Positions 15,637-25,502 are shown, counted from the first letter of the stretch. The stretch: DNA of 64,000 bases from JAHEGP01 sp963751595 (GCA_963751595.1 CAVVVC010000009.1:72595-136594); one strand, 5' to 3'. The notes: generated by a model from the letters alone, not told the origin. A program made the numbers and translations.

Positions 15637-17040
15637 GTGAAATATATCAGCACCCGCGGGCAAGCCCCCGCACTCGGTTTCGAAGACGTATTGTTGACCG
15701 GTCTGGCCAGTGACGGCGGCCTCTATGTACCCGAATCCCTGCCCCGGTACAGCGCGGCTGAAATTGGCTCCTGGGCGAGCCTGGATTACGCGCAGCTTGC
15801 CTATCGCATTATCCAGCCGTTTGTTGCCGATGCCATCGACGATGCCGATCTACGCGCCATCATCGACGACAGCTATGCCCAGTTTCGGCACGCGGCGGTG
15901 GCGCCGCTGGTGCAGCTGGGCCACAACGAATGGGTGCTGGAACTGTTCCATGGCCCGACCCTGGCATTCAAGGATTTCGCCCTGCAATTGCTGGGCCGGC
16001 TGTTCGATTACGTGCTGGAGCGTCGCCAGCAACACGTCGTCATTATGGGGGCCACCTCCGGCGACACCGGATCCGCCGCCATCGAGGGCTGCCGGCGCTG
16101 TAAACACGTGGACATCTTCATTCTCCATCCCCACCAGCGGGTATCCGAAGTGCAGCGGCGGCAGATGACCACCGTGGCCGGCGACAATATCCACAACCTC
16201 GCCGTCAAGGGCAATTTCGACGACTGCCAGGCGCTGGTCAAACAAAGCTTTGCCGATCAATCCTTCCTCCCCGACGGCCTGCAGCTGGTGGCGGTGAACT
16301 CGATCAACTGGGCCCGCATCATGGCCCAGATCGTTTACTATTTTTCCTCGGCGCTGGCGTTGGGAGCGCCCCACCGCTCGGTGTCCTATTCCGTGCCCAC
16401 CGGCAACTTTGGTGACATCTACGCCGGTTGGCTGGCAAAAAACATGGGCTTGCCGATCGATCAGCTGGTCATCGCCACCAATCGCAACGACATCCTGCAC
16501 CGCTTCATGTGCCAGAATCAGTATGAAAAGCACGAGCTGATTCACAGCTTGTCGCCAAGCATGGACATCATGATCTCCAGCAATTTCGAGCGTGCGCTGT
16601 TCGACCTCTACCAGCGTGACGGCGCCGCCGTCGCCGACCTGATGCAGCGCTTCAATCGGGAGCCGGTTACCGTTCCGGATGCCGTGTTTCAGCGTGCCAG
16701 GGCGGTATTCGACAGCTACGCCGTGGATGACAAACGCACGCTGGAGGTCATCCACCAGGTCTTCGAGAGCAATGAATACCTCCTCGACCCCCATTCTGCG
16801 ATTGGCGTCGAGGCGGCGCGTCAGTGCCGGCGGGATGCCTCCACCCCCATGGTGACCCTGGCTACCGCCCACCCGGCCAAGTTCCCGGACGCGGTGATGC
16901 AGGCCGGGCAGGCCGAGGAGCCGGTGCTGCCCCATCATATGAGCGACCTCTACCAACGCGAAGAGCGCTACCAGGTACTGGATGGCAGGCTTGAAACCGT
17001 CCAGTCTTTTATGGCCGACACCATCTCTGCGGGCTCGTGA
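15637..17040 (+). CDS. thrC: threonine synthase
   Basis: A PLP enzyme converting phosphohomoserine to threonine. The 467-residue length matches the proteobacterial type. Hallmarks are the start KYISTRGQAPALGFEDVLLTGLASDGGLYVP (read in parts), the PLP lysine in GPTLAFKDFALQLLG, the ATSGDTGSAA loop and PTGNFGDIYAGW. Together with hom it forms the local threonine branch. It ends overlapping the GTG start of recJ by four bases. Confidence 0.97.
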   Translation: MKYISTRGQAPALGFEDVLLTGLASDGGLYVPESLPRYSAAEIGSWASLDYAQLAYRIIQPFVADAIDDADLRAIIDDSYAQFRHAAVAPLVQLGHNEWVLELFHGPTLAFKDFALQLLGRLFDYVLERRQQHVVIMGATSGDTGSAAIEGCRRCKHVDIFILHPHQRVSEVQRRQMTTVAGDNIHNLAVKGNFDDCQALVKQSFADQSFLPDGLQLVAVNSINWARIMAQIVYYFSSALALGAPHRSVSYSVPTGNFGDIYAGWLAKNMGLPIDQLVIATNRNDILHRFMCQNQYEKHELIHSLSPSMDIMISSNFERALFDLYQRDGAAVADLMQRFNREPVTVPDAVFQRARAVFDSYAVDDKRTLEVIHQVFESNEYLLDPHSAIGVEAARQCRRDASTPMVTLATAHPAKFPDAVMQAGQAEEPVLPHHMSDLYQREERYQVLDGRLETVQSFMADTISAGS

Positions 17041-18770
17041 CCACCGTAATCCGCCGGCGCGAGCAGGCACTGCAGGGAGCGGGCGAAGCGACGGCGATTG
17101 ACGATTTACTGACGAAACTGTACCAGGCCCGCGGGTCCGGCCCGGAAGAAGATCTGGCCTATCCCCTGGGGGCGTTGCTCGCTCCTCACACGCTCAAGGG
17201 GATGAGCCAGGCTGTCGAGTTGTTGTGGCAGGCGCTCCAGCGCCAGTCGTCGATTCTCGTGGTGGGTGACTTCGATGTCGATGGCGCCACCAGCACCGCG
17301 CTGGCATTGAACGCCCTCGGCGCGCTGGGTTTCCGCGAGCTCGATTTCCTCGTGCCCAACCGCTTCCGGACCGGGTACGGTCTCACGCCCGCCATCGCCG
17401 CCATGGCCGCCGAACGCGGCGCCGAATTGATCATCACCGTCGATAACGGTATTTCCAGCGTCGAAGGTGTCGCCGCCGCCAATGCCCTGGGTCTGGCGGT
17501 ATTGATCACCGATCACCATTTGCCCGGCCCGGTACTGCCGGCGGCGGCTGCCATCGTAAACCCGAATCAACCGGGCTGCGGCTTCAAGAGCAAGGCGCTG
17601 GCGGGTGTCGGCGTCGTATTTTATTTGTTGACGGCATTGCGCCGGCGCCTGCGCGATGAGCATTGGTTTGCGCGACAGGGCCTGCTAGAACCCAATCTGG
17701 CCAATTATCTCGACCTGGTGGCACTGGGCACCATCGCCGACGTGGTGCCCCTCGACTACAACAACCGCATCCTGGTGCACCATGGTCTGCGCCGAATCAG
17801 GGCAGGGAAGTCGGCGCCCGGTATCATGACGCTGCTGGGTATTGCCGGCCGCAACCCAGCCCAGCTGGTGGCCGCGGACCTGGGTTTCGCTGTCGCCCCC
17901 AGGCTCAATGCCGCCGGTCGCCTTGACGATATGAGCCACGGGATCCAGTGCCTGCTGGCGCCATCCCTGGAGGAAGCCCAGAGTCTGGCGCTGGAACTGG
18001 ACGGGCTCAACACCGAGCGCAGGGAGATCGAACAGTCGATGCAGCGTGAGGCCCTGGCCTACCTGGATTCGATCGAGCTCAGCGCCGCCACCATGCCGGT
18101 GGGGCTGTGCCTGTATGACCAGGGCTGGCACCAGGGCGTCGTCGGTATCCTCGCCGCGCGCATACGGGAGCAATATCATCGACCCGTGATCGCCTTTGCC
18201 GATGCCGGGGACGGCATGATCAAGGGCTCGGCGCGCTCGGTGCCGGGACTACACATACGCGATGCACTGGACAAGCTGGCGGCCAGTCACCCGGGGCTGC
18301 TGAGCAAGTTTGGTGGCCACGCAATGGCGGCAGGCCTGGAATTGCGCGAAGCTGACCTGGCCCGCTTCGCGGCGGCCTTCGACAATGTGGTCAGCGCCGA
18401 ACTGGGCACCGTCGCCCTGCAGGGGGAGGTACTCAGCGATGGCGAGCTGCCGGCGGGACTGCTCGGGTTAGAGCTTGCCCGCACGCTGCGCAATGGGGGT
18501 CCCTGGGGCCAGCATTTTCCGGAGCCGGTGTTTGACGGCGAATTCATCATTCGCCAACAAAAGCTGGTAGGCGGGCGGCATCTCAAACTGTTGGTGGCAC
18601 CGCTGCAGGATCCGCAGCGTGTACTGGAGGCGATCTGGTTCAATGTCGATACCCAGTGCTGGCCCAATCCCTCGATTCGGCGGGCGCATATTGCCTACCG
18701 TGTGGATGCCAACGAGTTCCGTGGCCTGGTCAACCTGCAGCTGATGGTGAGCCACCTCGATCCTGCCTGA
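17037..18770 (+). CDS. recJ: single-stranded-DNA-specific exonuclease RecJ
   Basis: A 5'-3' ssDNA exonuclease used in recombination and mismatch repair. The protein is 577 residues, starting with GTG inside the thrC stop (GTGA overlap). DHH-superfamily motifs are seen in order: DFDVDGATSTALAL, TVDNGISSVEGV, LITDHHLPG, ALGTIADVVPL and the C-terminal DHHA1 motif KFGGHAMAAGLEL. An OB-like domain is at the end. Translational coupling to thrC is common in related species. Confidence 0.96.
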   Translation: MTTVIRRREQALQGAGEATAIDDLLTKLYQARGSGPEEDLAYPLGALLAPHTLKGMSQAVELLWQALQRQSSILVVGDFDVDGATSTALALNALGALGFRELDFLVPNRFRTGYGLTPAIAAMAAERGAELIITVDNGISSVEGVAAANALGLAVLITDHHLPGPVLPAAAAIVNPNQPGCGFKSKALAGVGVVFYLLTALRRRLRDEHWFARQGLLEPNLANYLDLVALGTIADVVPLDYNNRILVHHGLRRIRAGKSAPGIMTLLGIAGRNPAQLVAADLGFAVAPRLNAAGRLDDMSHGIQCLLAPSLEEAQSLALELDGLNTERREIEQSMQREALAYLDSIELSAATMPVGLCLYDQGWHQGVVGILAARIREQYHRPVIAFADAGDGMIKGSARSVPGLHIRDALDKLAASHPGLLSKFGGHAMAAGLELREADLARFAAAFDNVVSAELGTVALQGEVLSDGELPAGLLGLELARTLRNGGPWGQHFPEPVFDGEFIIRQQKLVGGRHLKLLVAPLQDPQRVLEAIWFNVDTQCWPNPSIRRAHIAYRVDANEFRGLVNLQLMVSHLDPA

Positions 18771-18918
18771 GCCGAATGCCGTACCGCCGGGCCATCGCGG
18801 TGCGACCCCGGGCCGAGGGGCGACGGCTCCCCGGCAGCGCGCGTCCGGCGGTGGGGTTTATCTGGAGAAGCGTGGGGCTTTGGGCTAAAATCGCCAGCTT
18901 TTCACGGCCGGAATAATC

Positions 18919-20014
18919 ATGGAAATCAATCCGCTCAGAAACAGCCTGCAGGATATCGATCAGCGCGTCCAGGCGCTTAGGGGGTATCTTTGACTACGCA
19001 GAAAAGAAGGATCGCCTCGACGAGGTAGAGCGCGAGCTCTCCGAGCCATCGGTATGGGAAGATCCCGAGCGTGCCCAGGAGTTGGGCCGCGAGCGCGCCC
19101 GCCTCGAGGAAGTCGTGCTGGTGATCGAAAGGCTCGGCACCGCCACCGCCGACAATACCGAGTTGCTGGAAATGGCCTTTGAGGAGGACGACCCCGACGC
19201 GGTCGCGGAGATCGAACGGGAGGTCGCCGGCCTGTTGCAGGAACTGGAACGACTGGAATTCACGCGGATGTTCGCCGGTGAAGCCGACAACAGCAATGCC
19301 TATCTGGACATCCAGGCCGGCTCCGGCGGTACCGAGGCCCAGGACTGGGCTGAGATGTTGTTGCGAATGTACCTGCGCTGGGGTGAGCGCCGTGGCTTCA
19401 AGACTGAGTTGGTCGAGGCGTCAGACGGTGACGTCGCGGGCATCAAGAGTGCCACGGTACGCTTCGAGGGCGAGTACGCTTTCGGTTGGCTGCGCACCGA
19501 GACCGGCGTTCACCGGTTGGTGCGCAAGTCGCCCTTTGATTCCGGCAATCGCCGCCACACCTCCTTTGCCTCGGTGTTTGTCTCCCCTGAAATCGATGAC
19601 AGCTTCGAAGTCGAGGTCAATTCCGCTGATCTGCGCTTCGATACCTACCGCGCCAGCGGCGCCGGTGGCCAGCACGTCAACAAAACCGATTCCGCCGTCC
19701 GGATTACCCATGAACCCTCGGGTATCGTGGTGCAGTGCCAAAGCGAGCGCTCGCAGCACCAGAACCGCGATCGTGCCATGAAACAGCTGAAGTCGAAGCT
19801 ATATGAAATGGAAATGCAAAAACGCCAGGCAGAACAGCAGGCCCTGGAGGACAGCAAGTCGGATATCGGCTGGGGAAGCCAGATTCGATCCTACGTGCTG
19901 GATGACCAGCGTATCAAGGACCTTCGCACCGGGGCACAGACCAGCAATTGCCAGGTGGTGCTCGACGGCGATATCGATCTATTCATTGAAGCCGCGCTCA
20001 AGAGCGGCCTGTAG
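18919..20014 (+). CDS. prfB: peptide chain release factor 2 (programmed +1 frameshift)
   Basis: RF2 recognises UGA and UAA. The gene starts at the ATG at 18919 (MEINPLRN), reads 24 codons to an in-frame TGA at 18991, and continues in the +1 frame from 18992, giving about 364 residues, as in E. coli. The specificity motif SPF is in RLVRKSPFDSGN and the catalytic GGQ in ASGAGGQHVNKTDSAVRI. It lies between recJ and lysS as in many gammaproteobacteria. Annotating only the longest single frame would lose the N-terminus. Confidence 0.96.
18976..18994 (+). promoter_or_regulatory. RF2 autoregulatory +1 frameshift site
   Basis: CTTAGGGGGTATCTTTGAC: a Shine-Dalgarno-like AGGGGG three bases before the slippery CTT-TGA. 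When RF2 is scarce, slow decoding of the UGA lets the ribosome slip to TTG-A. It is the same string as in E. coli prfB. Confidence 0.97.
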
Positions 20015-20046
20015 GCCACCCGAGTGGCTATCCGGAGCCCCTGCTT

Positions 20047-21534
20047 ATGACCGAACATGACGACGCCCAAAACGAAAACCGGTTGATCGCCGAGCGCCGC
20101 GCCAAGTTGGGCGCAATTCGCAAGCAGGGCCAGGCCTTTCCCAATACCTTTCGCAGGGACAGTCATGCCGAGGATATCGAGCGCCTGCTGGGTGACAAGG
20201 ACAAACAGGAGCTGGAGACGCTGCATCATTGCGTGAGCGTCGCCGGCCGGATCATGGCCAGGCGTGGTCCGTTTTTGGTGCTGCAGGATATGACCGGTCG
20301 GATTCAGGCCTACGTCGACAAGAAGCGTCTCCCTGAGCCCCTGTTGGCGCAAATCAAGAGCTGGGACATCGGCGATATCATCGGCGCAAGCGGCCCGGTG
20401 CACCGCTCGGGTAAGGGCGACCTGTACGTCTATATGGATTACGTCGAGCTGTTGACCAAATCCCTGCGCCCGCTGCCGGACAAGTACCATGGCCTGACCG
20501 ACCAGGAGCTGCGTTATCGCCAGCGCTATGTCGACCTGATCATGAACGAGGAAACCCGTCGCGTCTTCAGGTCCCGTGCGGTGCTGATCGACGCCATTCG
20601 CGACTACCTCACCGATCGCGATTTTCTGGAGGTGGAAACGCCAATGATGCAGGCGATTCCCGGCGGCGCAGCGGCGCGACCTTTCGTCACCTATCACAAT
20701 GCCCTGAACCTGGAGATGTACCTGCGGATCGCCCCCGAGTTATACCTGAAGCGGCTGGTGGTGGGTGGTTTCGAGCGGGTATTCGAGATCAACCGCAATT
20801 TTCGCAATGAGGGGGTCTCCACCCGCCACAACCCTGAATTCACCATGCTCGAGTTCTATCAGGCCTATGCGGATTACCATGAACTGATGGACCTGACCGA
20901 GGCCATGATGCGCTATGTCGCCGAGCGTGTCAGCGGCAGTCGCCAGCTAAGCTATCAGGGCCGGGATTACGATTTCGACCAGCCCTTTGCCCGATTGTCG
21001 GTGTTCGACTCGATCCTCCACTTCAACCCCGATGTGCGCGCCGAGCAGCTGGCAGACATCGACAGCGCCAGCAAACTGGCGCGTTCCCTGGGTATCGATG
21101 TCAAGGCGCGTTGGGGGCTGGGCAAGATCCAGATAGAAATTTTCGAGGCGACCGTGGAAGAGCGCCTCCTCGACCCCACCTTCATCACCGAGTACCCGAC
21201 CGAGGTATCGCCCCTGGCCCGGTGTAATGACGAAAACCCCTTCGTCACCGACCGTTTCGAATTTTTCCTCGGCGGCCGCGAAATCGCCAACGGCTTTTCC
21301 GAGCTCAACGATCCGGAGGACCAGGCCGAGCGTTTTCGCAAGCAGGTGCAGGAAAAAGCGGCGGGTGACGATGAGGCCATGCACTTCGATGACGACTACA
21401 TCGCCGCGCTGGAATACGGTATGCCGCCGACGGCCGGGGAGGGCATCGGGATCGACCGCCTGGTGATGTTTTTTACCGACAAGCCGTCCATTCGCGATGT
21501 GCTGTTGTTTCCCCACATGCGCTCCCACGGTTGA
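20047..21534 (+). CDS. lysS: lysyl-tRNA synthetase (class II)
   Basis: A 495-residue class IIb synthetase. An OB-fold anticodon-binding domain (about 60-160; SVAGRIMARRGPFLVLQDMTGRIQ) is followed by the catalytic core with motif 1 (VETPMMQAIPGGAAARPF), motif 2 (FEINRNFRNEGVSTRHNPEFTML, read in parts) and motif 3 (GIGIDRLVMFFTD). It starts 32 bases after prfB, the usual prfB-lysS pairing. Confidence 0.97.
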   Translation: MTEHDDAQNENRLIAERRAKLGAIRKQGQAFPNTFRRDSHAEDIERLLGDKDKQELETLHHCVSVAGRIMARRGPFLVLQDMTGRIQAYVDKKRLPEPLLAQIKSWDIGDIIGASGPVHRSGKGDLYVYMDYVELLTKSLRPLPDKYHGLTDQELRYRQRYVDLIMNEETRRVFRSRAVLIDAIRDYLTDRDFLEVETPMMQAIPGGAAARPFVTYHNALNLEMYLRIAPELYLKRLVVGGFERVFEINRNFRNEGVSTRHNPEFTMLEFYQAYADYHELMDLTEAMMRYVAERVSGSRQLSYQGRDYDFDQPFARLSVFDSILHFNPDVRAEQLADIDSASKLARSLGIDVKARWGLGKIQIEIFEATVEERLLDPTFITEYPTEVSPLARCNDENPFVTDRFEFFLGGREIANGFSELNDPEDQAERFRKQVQEKAAGDDEAMHFDDDYIAALEYGMPPTAGEGIGIDRLVMFFTDKPSIRDVLLFPHMRSHG

Positions 21535-21559
21535 AGGGTTGATTCGGCGAGGCCAGGCG

Positions 21560-22198
21560 ATGGATATTGGTGATTTGCGGCGCGAGTACCGCCTGTCGGG
21601 AATCTCCCGGGACGATTTACAGGCTGATCCGGTGGCCCAGTTTGCGCACTGGTTCGAGCAGGCGCGGCATGCCGAGCTGGGCGACCCCAATGCGATGATC
21701 CTGGCAACGGTCGACAGTCAGGGGCAACCGCGCCAGCGCACCGTCTTACTCAAGTATTTCGACGGCGACGGCTTTGTGTTCTTTACCAACCTGGAGAGCA
21801 CCAAGGCCAGGCATATCGCTGAAAACAACCGGGTGAGCCTGCTATTTCCCTGGCTGTCCCTGGAGCGCCAGGTCATTGTCGACGGCGTTGCGGAGCGAAT
21901 TTCTGCCGCTGATTCCATGCGTTATTTTCTCAGTCGACCGCGTGATTCACAGTTGGCGGCATGGGTGTCGAACCAGAGTCAGCCCCTGGGCTCGCGCCAG
22001 GTTCTGTTGCAGAAATTCGATGAGCTCAAGCGCAAGTTTGCTGCCGGCGAAGTGCCGATGCCCTCTTTCTGGGGTGGCTATCGCGTGCGCCATCAGCGCC
22101 TGGAGTTCTGGCAGGGGCGGGAAAAGCGCCTGCACGATCGCTTCGAGTATACCCGAAGTGATGCAACGGTCTGGGCGATTGAACGCCTTGCTCCCTGA
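21560..22198 (+). CDS. pdxH: pyridoxamine 5'-phosphate oxidase
   Basis: An FMN enzyme that oxidises PNP/PMP to PLP. The protein is 212 residues from the ATG at 21560, the usual length. Typical segments are the start DLRREYRLSGI, FGDPNAMILATVD (here LGDPNAM), RTVLLKYFDGDGFVFFTNLESTKA, RQVIVDGVAERI, the FWGGYRVRHQRLEFWQG loop and the C-terminal RLAP (here ERLAP). It starts 25 bases after the lysS stop and could be co-transcribed with it. Confidence 0.95.
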   Translation: MDIGDLRREYRLSGISRDDLQADPVAQFAHWFEQARHAELGDPNAMILATVDSQGQPRQRTVLLKYFDGDGFVFFTNLESTKARHIAENNRVSLLFPWLSLERQVIVDGVAERISAADSMRYFLSRPRDSQLAAWVSNQSQPLGSRQVLLQKFDELKRKFAAGEVPMPSFWGGYRVRHQRLEFWQGREKRLHDRFEYTRSDATVWAIERLAP

Positions 22199-22278
22199 TG
22201 CACAAAGCGCCCGACCGCTATCTCGCGGGTACGGCTGCGCCCCTTTCCGGGGGCAGATCCCCAGGAGGGTAACCCGGC

Positions 22279-23541
22279 ATGCTTGACCGCATTCGATTCT
22301 GGCTCAATCGCATGGGGGAACGGCTCTGGGTGAAGCCCCTGCTGGTTTGCCTGCTGTCGATCATTGCCGTGTTCCTGGCCCGGTTGGCAGACAACCTGGG
22401 GCTGGCGTCCCTGGCGCCGGATATCAGCGCCGACTCGATAGAGACCCTGCTGTCAATCATCTCCTCCAGCATGCTGGTCATAGCCACTTTTGCGGTGGGC
22501 TCGATGCTCTCGGCCTACACCTCCGCCGGCAATACCACCACGCCGCGCTCGTTCTCCCTGATCGTCGCTGACGATGTTTCCCAGAATGCACTGTCGACAT
22601 TTGTTGGGGCGTTTATTTTCAGCATTGTTGCCTTGATCGCACTGACCAACGGCTACTTCGACAGGGCGGGGCGCTTCGCCATTTTCATCTTTACCCTGGT
22701 CACCCTGGCCATGGTGGTGTTTACCTTTGTGCGCTGGGTCGATAGCATTGCGCGCCTGGGCCGCCGCGGCAACACCATGAGCAAGGTCGAGGCCGCTACC
22801 GCAGCCGCCCTCCAGCGCCGCCGGGTAATGCCCAATCTGCGCGGGGTGCCACCCCGGGGCGACCCCACGGACGGTACTCCGATCTATGCTCGCTCCATCG
22901 GTTACGTGCAGCGCGTCGATGTGCAGGCATTGCAGGCCTTTGCCGCGGAGCGGCAGATTACCGTCCTGCTGGTGGCGCAACCCGGTAGTCTGGTGATTCC
23001 TGGCCGGGTCGTGGCCTACGCCAGGGGAAGGGTTGAGGAAGGCGATGCCGAATTTGACCCTGGGCCGATTGAAAAAGCATTTTTGATTGGCAAGGAGCGT
23101 ACCTTCGATGACGATCCACGATTCGGCCTGGTGGTACTGTCCGAGATAGCCAGCACGGCCCTGTCCCCGGCGGTTAACGACCCGGGCACGGCGATCGGGG
23201 TCATAACCACCCAGGTACGCCTGTTGGCGGAATGGAGCGAACCCCTGGGCGAGCACGAGCTCCAGTCCCCAAGCTGCGATCGGGTCGAGGTGCCACCGCT
23301 GGATGTTCGGGAGATGCTCGATGATGCCTTCGGAGCCATCGCCCGCGACGGCGCGGCAAGCATCGAAGTGGCGGGGCGGCTGCAGCAGGCACTGCAATCC
23401 CTGGCACCCCTGAGTTCGCTGCACGATCCTGCCCTGGCGCTGTCCCGGCGCGCCCTGCTTTACAGCGAGGCGGCATTATCGATCAGTCCTGATCGTGAAC
23501 AACTTCGGCAACTGGCCGCGTTCTCTGCCCCGGACCGCTAG
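22279..23541 (+). CDS. DUF2254 family membrane protein
   Basis: A 420-residue inner-membrane protein. Four hydrophobic segments occupy about residues 18-36, 60-80, 110-130 and 137-155. The conserved DUF2254 core is seen in TFAVGSMLSAYTSAGNTTTPRSF, DDVSQNALSTFVGAFIFSI, the soluble IGYVQRVD segment and FGLVVLSEIASTALSPAVNDPGTAI. No function is established for the family. It begins 80 bases after pdxH and is the last gene before the nitrate operon's control region. Confidence 0.85.
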   Translation: MLDRIRFWLNRMGERLWVKPLLVCLLSIIAVFLARLADNLGLASLAPDISADSIETLLSIISSSMLVIATFAVGSMLSAYTSAGNTTTPRSFSLIVADDVSQNALSTFVGAFIFSIVALIALTNGYFDRAGRFAIFIFTLVTLAMVVFTFVRWVDSIARLGRRGNTMSKVEAATAAALQRRRVMPNLRGVPPRGDPTDGTPIYARSIGYVQRVDVQALQAFAAERQITVLLVAQPGSLVIPGRVVAYARGRVEEGDAEFDPGPIEKAFLIGKERTFDDDPRFGLVVLSEIASTALSPAVNDPGTAIGVITTQVRLLAEWSEPLGEHELQSPSCDRVEVPPLDVREMLDDAFGAIARDGAASIEVAGRLQQALQSLAPLSSLHDPALALSRRALLYSEAALSISPDREQLRQLAAFSAPDR

Positions 23542-24027
23542 AGAAAGCGCTTTTCGTTTCAGTTCCCCACCCCCATCGGGACATGCCCCCCAGAGCCGCT
23601 ATCGCTGCCCGTAGTCGCGCGGTCTGGATGCCGGCAAAGACAAAGCAGTGCCGCCGGCACCGGTTTTGCCCCGTCGTTCTGCACCAAGCTGGAACGGTAT
23701 GGTCCGATATTGTGCGCACCCGCCTCCTCTTTACGCACCCCGTCTGAGTCGAAAAACCCGGGTTCTACAGGCTCTATCCGCTTTCGTTGCGGATGCCTGA
23801 GGCCGTAAAACGCAGCAAAGGCAGGAGCCCGGGAGATTGGTGACAGATGGCCCCGGGCAAACAGCGCTTTCGTAACGGCGCTTTTCAAATTTGGCATGAC
23901 TTTTGCGTCACCCCTCCTGTTGTTAGTTACTTTAGGTAACGATTTAGCGCGTGAGTGTCTTGTGAGGTAACACATGCCGCGAGATTTGCGCCTTCGTTAG
24001 TGGACAGTGTTTTCCCCGGGGATACAG
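23542..24027. other. non-coding control region of the nitrate operon
   Basis: About 490 bases without a convincing gene. The right half contains the sigma-54 promoter (23891-23907) and an untranslated leader of roughly 110 bases. The leader has two small hairpins: GTTAC-TTTAG-GTAAC at 23926-23940 and TGTG-AGGTAA-CACA around 23961. The left half has a weak NtrC-like half site, TGCACC-N5-GGAACG at 23680-23696. Open frames here are of odd composition and overlap the promoter. Confidence 0.6.
23891..23907 (+). promoter_or_regulatory. sigma-54 (RpoN) -24/-12 promoter of the nitrate assimilation operon
   Basis: TTGGCATGACTTTTGCG carries the invariant GG (23893-23894) and GC (23905-23906) with exactly ten bases between, in the TTGGCA-N6-TTGC context of the RpoN consensus. 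It lies about 120 bases before the first gene, a nitrate-binding protein. Nitrogen-controlled operons commonly use this promoter with NtrC or NasR/NasST. Confidence 0.85.
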
Positions 24028-25437
24028 ATGATGGTTTCAGGTATTTGGACGCGTGGGCTCCTGGCAAGAGTCAGGCTCATAGTCAGGTTTGCCTGGTTGG
24101 CTCTGCTCTGCCAGCCCTTGCTCAGCGGCGTTGCCCTCGGTAGCGATCCGATCGGCGAAGCGGAAAAGGACGAGCTCAAGTTCGGCTTCATCAAGTTGAC
24201 GGATATGGCGCCACTGGCAGTCGCCTATGAGAACGGTTACTTCGAAGACGAGGGCCTCTATGTCACCCTGGAGGCCCAGGCAAACTGGAAGGTTTTGCTG
24301 GACGGGGTGATTGACGGCCAGCTCGACGGCGCCCACATGTTGGCCGGCCAGCCACTGGCCGCGACGATCGGTTACGGCACCAAGGCACATATCGTCACGC
24401 CATTTTCCATGGACCTGAATGGCAACGGTATCACCGTTTCCAACGAGGTCTGGAAGCAGATGAAGCCGAACGTTCCCCACGAGGATGGCAAGCCCGTACG
24501 CCCTGTTAGCGCCGACTACCTCAAACCGGTCGTCGACCGATATCGGGAGCAGGGTAAGGCCTTCAAAATGGGTATGGTGTTTCCGGTTTCCACCCACAAT
24601 TACGAGCTACGCTACTGGCTGGCGGCAGGCGGCATCCACCCCGGCTACTACGCGCCGCACAAGGGTGACACCTCCGGGCAGATCCAGGCTGACGCGCTGC
24701 TTTCTGTGACCCCCCCGCCGCAGATGCCGGCGACCCTGGAAGCCGGCACCATCCATGGCTACTGCGTGGGGGAACCATGGAACCAGCAGGCGGTATTCAA
24801 GGGTATCGGGGTTCCCGTGATCACCGACTACGAGATCTGGAAAAACAACCCGGAAAAAGTTTTCGGTCTGACCGCCGAATTCACCGAGCAATACCCCAAC
24901 ACCACGGTGCGAATCGTCAAAGCCCTGCTGCGCGCAGCCAGGTGGCTGGACGATAACGACAACGCCAACCGAGCCGCCGCGGTCAAGTTACTGGCGCGGT
25001 CCGAGTATGTCGGCGCCGATTACGATGTTATTGCCAACTCCATGACCGGCACCTTCGAGTACGAGCGCGGAGACCAGCGCGAAATCCCCGATTTCAACGT
25101 TTTCTTCCGCTATTTCGCCACCTACCCGTATTACTCCGACGCGGTGTGGTACCTGACTCAGATGCGCCGCTGGGGTCAGATTTCCGAGAGCAAGCCAGAC
25201 GCCTGGTACCTTGAGGTCGCCCGCCGTGTTTACCGTCCGGATATCTACCAACGTGCCGCAGCGGCCCTGATCGAGGAAGAGCTGTTCAGCACTGACGAAT
25301 TCCCCGATTTCGCGACCGAAACCGGTATTCGTCCTCCACAGACCGAGTTTATCGACGCGGTAACCTTCGACGGTAGCAAGCCAAACGCCTATCTCGAGAA
25401 ATTCTCGATAGGCCTGAAGGGCGACCAGTCACTCTGA
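24028..25437 (+). CDS. nrtA: nitrate ABC transporter, substrate-binding protein
   Basis: A 469-residue CmpA/NrtA-type periplasmic protein. The start is the ATG at 24028, preceded by CCGGGGA. After Met-Met, basic and hydrophobic residues form a signal sequence up to about residue 39 (ALGSD). The mature part begins FGFIKLTDMAPLAVAYENGYF and includes LDGAHMLAGQPLA, SMDLNGNGITVS, YCVGEPWNQQAVFKGIGVPV and FGLTAEF, all typical of NrtA/NasF. The family binds nitrate (or nitrite) for delivery to the permease encoded next. First gene behind the sigma-54 promoter. Confidence 0.93.
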   Translation: MMVSGIWTRGLLARVRLIVRFAWLALLCQPLLSGVALGSDPIGEAEKDELKFGFIKLTDMAPLAVAYENGYFEDEGLYVTLEAQANWKVLLDGVIDGQLDGAHMLAGQPLAATIGYGTKAHIVTPFSMDLNGNGITVSNEVWKQMKPNVPHEDGKPVRPVSADYLKPVVDRYREQGKAFKMGMVFPVSTHNYELRYWLAAGGIHPGYYAPHKGDTSGQIQADALLSVTPPPQMPATLEAGTIHGYCVGEPWNQQAVFKGIGVPVITDYEIWKNNPEKVFGLTAEFTEQYPNTTVRIVKALLRAARWLDDNDNANRAAAVKLLARSEYVGADYDVIANSMTGTFEYERGDQREIPDFNVFFRYFATYPYYSDAVWYLTQMRRWGQISESKPDAWYLEVARRVYRPDIYQRAAAALIEEELFSTDEFPDFATETGIRPPQTEFIDAVTFDGSKPNAYLEKFSIGLKGDQSL

Positions 25438-25502
25438 AACCTGATTTTTTCCCGGGAGCGCAGTCAACTGCGCAAAGCCCGGAGTCTGGAGGAAGCACTA
25501 AT

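Noticed and set aside
23680..23696. NtrC binding site TGCACC-N5-GGAACG
   Set aside because: Only one half matches the consensus TGCACY-N5-GGTGCA well; kept as a remark, not called.
23559..23975. 138-codon minus-strand frame upstream of nrtA
   Set aside because: It covers the sigma-54 promoter, shows no family motif and has the composition of non-coding GC-rich DNA.
23960..23975. ANTAR-type antitermination hairpin in the nitrate leader
   Set aside because: The hexaloop AGGTAA has A at position 1 but T, not G, at position 4, and no paired second hairpin at the usual spacing was found.
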